A stretch of DNA of 64,000 nt, from NCBI RefSeq assembly GCF_020283565.1, contig NC_060063.1, forward strand, positions 20,774,720 through 20,838,719, read 5' to 3'. Both the position numbers and the translations under genes were made by a program. The stretch comes from Trifolium pratense (lineage: Eukaryota; Streptophyta; Magnoliopsida; Fabales; Fabaceae). The notes under the pieces are model-generated. The model was not told the DNA's origin and ran no database searches. It worked only from the letters and a program-made list of their open reading frames with translations. Positions 57,709-64,000 of the stretch are shown piece by piece. Numbering within the stretch: the stretch's first letter is position 1; each line of letters starts with the position of its first letter.

Positions 57709-59827
57709 AACTAGACGTTAGAAAGTACTAACAGTGTTCCCTACACATGCTCATACGGGGAAAAGAAAAGTCCTAATTGGTTCACATGAACCGACCTGCT
57801 CTGATACCACTATTGTAACACCCTAACCCATACTACCCTTAAAAACGTAATTTTAAAAACTTTTTAACAAGTGTAAAGGCAGAGTGCCACGCGGTAATTA
57901 AAACACAAGCATACACACAGAGCATCATGAAATTTAACATGAAAAGCAACAGCGGATTCCAATCAAACCAAGCATGCATATATATACATATATATACATA
58001 AGCCATATTCATCCCTAAGGATGTCACTTATACAAGAACTAGCATATCAAAAGGTAACACTGATATACGATGAAATCCAAGCGTAAACCCCGACTCGATG
58101 TTACATTACCAGAGCATTTACTATTTACAAACTCTAGTCAAAAGCTAGTACTAAGAGGAGTAATCTATTCTAAGTCTCCTCACCAAAAGGTACTTCAACA
58201 CCACGCTAAAACCGCAGTCTAAACGTCGGCACAATCCTCAGCCTGAATATCTGAACCCCCAAAGGTCCAGCAAATAACACAAAGCAGAGAGTTAGAAAAC
58301 ATAATCGCATATCATACGGGCATAAGAAAGGTCTTACACTTTCGAACTACATCATACATATTCTAACTCACGTCAAAACATCGCACTAAATAATTATCAA
58401 TTAATAAGGTTCAACACCATTCAACCAAATAATGTCACTTACCATTTATCAAATATATGCGCATTTACCCTAAGGTATCTAATGCCAATTAATTCACTGT
58501 CATGTCATCCCTAGACATAACTAAATGCATGTGGTACCAAGATGTCTCACCAACGGTGGACCAAGAACAGTTTTATATCATGCTGGATATGTCGGAACTT
58601 ACCGAACCATCTTATCTCCCTTGGATAAGCCAAAACAGTTTTATATCCTGTTGGATAGCAGCTCTGGACTCATGGATTCATCTAATCCGATCCTCGGCTT
58701 CATTATGGACACATAATCCATTTTCGTTATTGGAACCCAAGTTTCCAATGTTCACATACAATCATGAATGCATGATTACTTTTAAACACATCAAATACAT
58801 GACGCTATCTAGCTCGAAGCTATTCATTCACTGATGAGGAAACACAATTCCAACATCTAACACATTAGGATAACACAATATCCTATCACTCAATTCATAA
58901 TTATTCACATGATAATTATCTGCATACTCATTTTTATACACACAAGGTTTCATTTACACTTATGTCATAAAACATACATCATTCTCTTATCATTGCAAAT
59001 TAATGCTAAAACATATACATTGCTCACATTAAGCTACAACTTATTGCATACACGTTTATCATTCATATAACGATTAACAATAAGCATTAACAGTATCAAC
59101 ATGTATCAACAATCATGTAAGGATACTCTTAAACCATGATACAAGTGCCTAATCACACTTAGAAACATCAATTAACAATTGCTGTCACAGAGGCCTTCGC
59201 TAAGCGAAGCCTTAGCGAGACATGGCGAACCACACCAGGAAGTAACCTGCTCATGGCGAGCATTGGCGAGCTTCAGCGAACTATTCGCTGAGCGAAGGCT
59301 TAGCGAGCCTACGCGAACCTCACCCGGAAATCACCTGCTCATGGCGAGCATTGGCGAGCTTCAGCGAACCTGTTCGCTACAGCGAACTCCTGGTCGCTTA
59401 GCGAACCACACCAGAACAGAATATCTGTTCTTGAGTTATCTAAGGCGGTTTAACCTCAAATCAACTCAAAAATTCATCCAAACATGTTATAAATTCATAT
59501 AAACAGCCATTTCAAACATATATGGTATCAAGGAACATTAATCATCCCTTCCAAACATCCAAATACCTCAAACAATCAAAATCAAGCCAATTACTTGAGT
59601 TTTAAGCAACTTTCATAAACTTTCCAAAAATGATCCAAACACATACATATTCATCATGGAATCAAGCTAGTGATTAACACATACAAAGTGATGATGAAGA
59701 ACATCATACTCACATACAAAAGCTTAATCAAAGTCTAAAAGAAATTGAGTGGGAGAGTTCGGGAACGGAGACATAGACAATCTCCCCTCTCCTTACCACT
59801 CAAGAATCATGAATTCTAATCTCTTAC
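57696..59827 (-). other. Putative E3a leader intron (LTR to gag)
   Basis: On the minus strand the donor AAG|GTAAGAG is at 59828/59827 in the 5' LTR, a branch-like TTCTAAC is about 25 nt before the acceptor, and the acceptor CGTTCAG ends at 57696, 5 nt before the gag ATG at 57690. Length 2132 nt; it contains the hairpin array and the primer binding site. Confidence 0.5.
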
Positions 59828-60186
59828 CTTAAGCAAAGATGATGATCCAAGCCTTCTCTTGCTCAAGCTTTCTCTCTTGATCAAACCCTAGCTTAGCTCT
59901 ATGGTTTTGCTCTTGCTCTACTCACTCAAAGCTCAAAGAAATGAAGTTATGATACTATTCATAAGTTGGACTTGCTACTTATACTACTTCTCACTTGTCA
60001 TGAACCAAGCCCAAATGGCTTAGGCCCATGCCTCTCACGCCCATTTAAGCCCAAAACAAGGTTCTCGCGCCTAATAACTTACGTTCGGCTAAATAATTAT
60101 TCGTCGCTCACTAAAATAATATAAGCCAATTAATAAATAAAATAACATTTAATAAAACAAACGAATACGAAAAATGGGTCGTTACA
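57814..60186 (-). repeat. E3a 5' LTR
   Basis: Practically identical to 51543-53917 (differences seen: one substitution near 58061, a TA-repeat length change near 57985, one substitution near 60161). Hairpin block at 58548-58749, TCGCTAAGCGA block at 59194-59400. Confidence 0.93.
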
Positions 60187-60271
60187 ACGCTCACTAGGCC
60201 TGACTGCACAGACCTGCTCTGATCGACACATAACCCACACAGTCCGAAGACAACGGGGCTCTGATACCAAT

Positions 60272-62503
60272 TGTAACACCCGAACCCTTTATTTAATTAA
60301 TTCTACCTTTATTAAATCTTTTTCAAAAATACGCAACGGAAAATTGCAATTTAAGTTATAGAATATTAGTTCTAGGTATTACACTCCTCTTTACAAAATA
60401 ATACTAACATGATTATTTAATAAAAACTCGTTTTATACAATATAAATTCCCTTATAAAAGATACATTTTTCCAATCTAAATACATGAGTCATGAATGACT
60501 CTATATACAACATAAAACCCCTTATCCCGTGTCACAATCAGAGCGGAGCTTCACCGACGACTCGACATCGAATACCACAAAATCCTGTAAAATCTGGACC
60601 CCCAACGGTCCAGCACATAACACATAAAAGAGAGTTAGACAACATACTCAAAATATAAGTGTAAGTAAAGGGTACTTAAACACTTCTCAATATTCATGCA
60701 TATATCATACATCTATACATATTCACCAACATCTATCATTCCATTATAATCTACCAGACAAATTATAATTCAAACATCACTTATTCGTCAACAATTATCA
60801 CATAATCAATCATCCATAAAATACACCAAACATATAGTTTCACGTCGTCTCGGACAATACCAAAACATCAACAAACATCATATAACTCAATTACAAATAG
60901 GAATATACATAAAGTTCCTAATGTAATCTAACACCACAAATACATTGTTCAGATTATGGTCATGACGGACCCTGCGTTGTTCATTTTATAGTCATGACGG
61001 ACTCTTCTCCTCACATACGGATTAATAATCAACATTTACCAAGTATGTGTCAAACATCATTTATCATAAAATGCACACATAATCCCTAATGCAATCTAAT
61101 GCTTCACATTCATGCTATGTCCTCTAGACACCTCTAATGCATGTGGTACCATCTTCTTTATTAGAGTATTTCACCTCTAATATCCTTCTTTATCGGATAA
61201 ATATAATCCGATATCCTTCTTTATTGGAATATCCAATATCACATATATTCATGAATGCATGTATATGTTTTTCATGAATTCACTCACAATCATTTTAATT
61301 AGCATTAAGCTCTTCCTTTACTAATGTGGAACACTATCCAACATTACTTCTTTATTAAGATAACACTATACCTTAATATACGTCTTAATTAGAATAACAT
61401 AATTCTAATATCCTTCTTTATTAAGTTGATTAACACCTTAATATACATCATTTATACTTCATACATGATTAACAATCAATTAACGATTAGCAATGAGCAT
61501 TATAAGCATCAACATGCATCAACAATCATGTAAGAATAAGACACTGATTTGAAAATACATGCAAAGGAAGACAGCAGATGAAAATTTGTGAAATCTGCAG
61601 TATTTTCGCCTGGGGCGGAAATATTTACGCCTGGGGCGAAATATTACGCCTGAGGCGGAAATATTTACGCCTGGGGCGGAAAAACTGCTGAAAGACTGGT
61701 TACTCTCTGTTCTGCCGTTTCAGGCGAAAATTCTTGCGCCTGGGGCGAAATACTTGCGTTTTCTACACAAAAACGCCCAAAAATCCCATTTTTCATGTTA
61801 TAAATCCCAAAAGAGTTTGTATTCAAGCATAACAAACATGGATGAACACAAAAGGACAGTCCATTTCTCAGATCTACATTATAAACATCGAAAAAGTAAA
61901 GATTGAACACTTTTTCATCAAAACTCTCAAGAACACAAAGTTCTTGAGTTTAATCTTTCATAAACTCGTTTTTTAATCATTAAATCCATTCATTAATCAT
62001 GTTAAAAGCATGTTAAACATATTAAGAACCTTAGGAACGATTTCCATCAAGAAAATCCATTCCAAGCTAAAACGAAAAATGGGGTGGAGGAAGTTCGGGT
62101 GAGGAGAAATCGACATTCTCCCCTTCCTCGGGTCACCCACGAATATGAAATCTACTCACTTACCTTAGATCGACGAACTCACGAAGATTGCTCCTCGAAT
62201 CTCTCCTCCAAGCTTGCCCTAGCTCTCCTCTTCTCTTCCTTCTCTCTAGCTCTCTCCAAGAACAACCAAAAAGTGAGACTTTCTCTCACTTCAAGGGCTA
62301 AATAGCGCCCCCCCTCACAAGTCCACAAGGCCCAATGGGCCTCAAGCCCAATTGGCTTGGCCCAATAACACGTTAACTCTCACTACTCGCTTAATAACTA
62401 AAGTACTCGATAAATAACTCAAGTTATTAACTTAATTAAAATTCTACGTTAATAAAATATTTTAACACATAAAAATTAATAATTTGAAAATTGGGTCGTT
62501 ACA
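60272..62503 (-). repeat. E3 5' LTR
   Basis: Near-identical to 46650-48880. 5' splice consensus AAG|GTAAGTG at 62164/62163 on the minus strand. CGCCTGGGGCG-type tandem repeats at about 61607-61681. The 85 bp 60187-60271 to its left hold the E3a target duplication and the PBS complement. Confidence 0.92.
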
Positions 62504-62508
62504 GGTGG

Positions 62509-62557
62509 TGTTAATGATATCGTGAATTCATGCTTGAAATCTTGCAAAAACAAATAA
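62509..62557 (+). pseudogene. Thionin-like copy B, rest of exon 2
   Basis: Continues the coding sequence interrupted at 46649. It contains the last cysteine pair and a stop at 62555-62557, identical in this stretch to copy A. AATAAA at 62664. Confidence 0.75.
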
Positions 62558-63328
62558 AAATGTTACATCTGTAAATCAATGGTTTTAGGAAAAAAGTTGA
62601 TATGAGAAATTCTATGTAGAATTGGTAAGGTATTGACGTTGTAATGAAATTTGATTACACAAATAATAAAATAATTTTATCTCATTATTATTCTCTCACA
62701 TTGTGATATTTTGTTAAAAATTTGACAAAAGATACGATTGAACGTATGTGTAATTGTTTCTGACGTTTTAGTGCAAACATGATTAGTTTTTTGTAATTTT
62801 TAATTATGTCGTAATAATGAGTATTATAATTAATTTTAAATATATATTTTTAGTGAAAACTCTTTTTTCACTTGTTCCTATATTATAGGTGTAAAAACAA
62901 TTACAATCATCGTAAAGAATGAAATCCACCAAAAAATTTATAGTGGCTAATTTTAAAAAAATTATATAATTTTTATATTTAGATTATTTTAATTTGAATA
63001 AATGTTTTTCCATTATGGGTTGTCGTTTAATATGATTACGAAGAAAGTCAGCCATAATTTGTATAGGGGACTAAGTGATACAAGTATTTTAAAAATAAAA
63101 TTAGATATATAATTGTAGACCTGATAACCCATTATATTGATCGATTTTGTTTATGTGAAAATATTCTAAAGCATTCCTAATAAATTTGAATTTTTTGAAT
63201 TAGACTTAATTATTTAAAAAAAATTAAAGACGGATCATTGAATAAAATGCTTACATTCTTTCCATCAATTTATTGCTTAAAAAATTGGTATAAAATCTCT
63301 AACATCTAAGAAGAAATTTGAAAAAATT
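62558..63328. other. Host flank downstream of thionin-like copy B
   Basis: Nearly identical to 18054-18824; non-coding, AT-rich, nothing else seen. Confidence 0.65.
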
Positions 63329-63593
63329 TGAAATCCTGTTCTCGGCAGGACAGATGTCATACACGATGTCTAGGACAACTGTGTAGATTGCCAGATGTCT
63401 CAGACAATTAGTTTGACAACTTGATCGCTGGATCAATTTAATTATATTGAAGTAAAATACTGAAAATAATAACGACACAAGTAATTGTTAACCCAGTTCA
63501 GTGCAAACCACACCTACTCTAGGGGATACCAATCCAGGAAGAGAAACTCACTACTCTGAATTAATACTTAGTCTTACAACGCATACCTAAACC
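63329..63593 (-). repeat. Sirevirus-like LTR fragment in host copy B
   Basis: Same fragment as 18825-19024, here continuous to 63593 and not carrying the internal duplication of copy A. Interrupted by E4. Confidence 0.75.
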
Positions 63594-64000
63594 TGTAACG
63601 ACCCAAATTTATTATTCACTATTTAAGTGTTTAATTATTTGGTGATGTGGTTTTTAAGTAAGATAGTAACTTTAAGTTATTTATCGAGAGTTTTAGTTAA
63701 CGCGCGAGTTAGTGAGACTTAATGCAAGTTGGGCCAAGCTATTTGGCTTGCGGCCCAATGGGCCTTGGCATGTGAGGGGCGCCCATATAGGGCAAGGTGG
63801 AGAGAGAAATATCATTATTTCTCTTGTTCTTGGGAAGTAGAGAGAAGGAAGAGAAGAGGAGAGCTAGGGCAAGAGCTTGGAGGAGGGATTCGAGGAGCAA
63901 TTTTCGTGAGTTCGTCGATCCAAGGTAAGAGAGTAGATTTCATATTCGTGGGTGACTCGAGGAAGGGGAGAATGTCGATTTCTCCTCACCCGAACTTCCT
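63594..64000 (+). mobile_element. E4: E2-type LTR start, truncated by window end
   Basis: TGTAACGACCCAAATTTATT, as in E2, with somewhat more divergence (leader region 63770-63850). 5' splice consensus AAG|GTAAG at 63924/63925. Expected duplication AAACC (63589-63593); its partner lies outside. Confidence 0.85.

Larger units (their letters stand above)
51543..60186 (-). mobile_element. E3a: Ty3 chromovirus with frameshift and integrase deletion
   Basis: Minus orientation. 3' LTR 51543-53917 (2375 bp), 5' LTR 57814-60186 (2373 bp), perfect target duplication ACGCT (51538-51542, 60187-60191). PBS complement at about 57791-57811. Gag, protease, RT and RNase H are encoded at 57690-54452, integrase C-terminus at about 54572-53913. 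Lesions: a 1-nt loss in RT near 55940 and a deletion in integrase near 54565. LTRs differ at only a handful of sites, so the insertion is very recent. Confidence 0.94.
46650..62503 (-). mobile_element. E3: E2-type non-coding Ty3 element in the thionin-like exon
   Basis: Minus orientation. 3' LTR 46650-48880 (2231 bp), 5' LTR 60272-62503 (2232 bp), perfect target duplication GGTGG (46645-46649, 62504-62508). PBS complement at about 60253-60271, PPT complement ACTCTCCCCCACTT at 48881-48894. Without the nested E3a the internal region is about 2.7 kb with no gag or pol. LTRs differ from each other by few substitutions. Related to E2 through the 30-bp triple repeat, the hairpin array and most of the LTR, but the first 250 bp of the LTR differ. 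Confidence 0.93.

Overview
The window looks like intergenic heterochromatin of a large plant genome, probably a cool-season legume. That assignment is inference: it rests on a thionin-like cysteine-rich gene type, the Tekay/Del-like Ty3 chromoviruses and the Sirevirus-type copia LTRs, which I recognise from memory of legume sequence. I see no bacterial, organellar, rRNA or tRNA genes. Roughly 90% of the 64 kb is nested LTR retrotransposons. The only host gene is a short two-exon secreted cysteine-rich (thionin-like) gene present in two copies.

Layout. (1) 1-521 plus 14314-16898 read as one minus-strand LTR (partial at the window edge). It is interrupted by E1 (522-14308, + strand, TSD CCTAA), a Ty3 chromovirus with a nearly complete gag-pol, and by a Sirevirus-like LTR (15724-16764). 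E1's gag start codon region is itself split by a 2.3-kb element (4250-6571). (2) 16899-18824 is host DNA with intact thionin-like copy A, followed by a minus-strand Sirevirus LTR fragment. (3) That fragment is split by E2 (19025-44788, TSD GGATA), a non-coding Ty3-type element. E2 carries E2a (22117-39923, TSD TTTTG), a coding-depleted relative of E1. The 3' LTR of E2a carries a copia/Sirevirus-type element (28541-37785, TSD GTTTT) whose two 1324-bp LTRs look identical. (4) 45410-46649 plus 62509-63328 is a second copy of the host block. Its thionin-like exon 2 is split by E3 (46650-62503, minus, TSD GGTGG), an E2-like element that carries E3a (51543-60186, minus, TSD ACGCT). E3a has long gag-pol reading frames, one frameshift and an integrase deletion. 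(5) From 63594 a further E2-type LTR (E4) runs off the end.

How the parts relate. E1 and E3a encode Gag, protease, reverse transcriptase and RNase H; E1 also has an intact integrase. E2, E3, E2a and the copia element have little or no coding capacity and could only have moved using proteins supplied in trans.

Most interesting signals. First, every LTR family here carries arrays of short hairpins whose stems differ between units but stay complementary, while the loop or spacer is constant. The same pattern occurs in the Ty3 LTRs, just upstream of the Ty3 polypurine tracts, and in the unrelated copia element. Second, each Ty3-type LTR has a good 5' splice site just after its pyrimidine-rich leader, and in the two elements with gag a good 3' splice site lies 5-7 nt before the gag ATG. 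The hairpin arrays and the primer binding site fall inside that putative intron, so they would be present only in unspliced genomic RNA. This suggests a testable packaging-signal or translation/packaging switch model.
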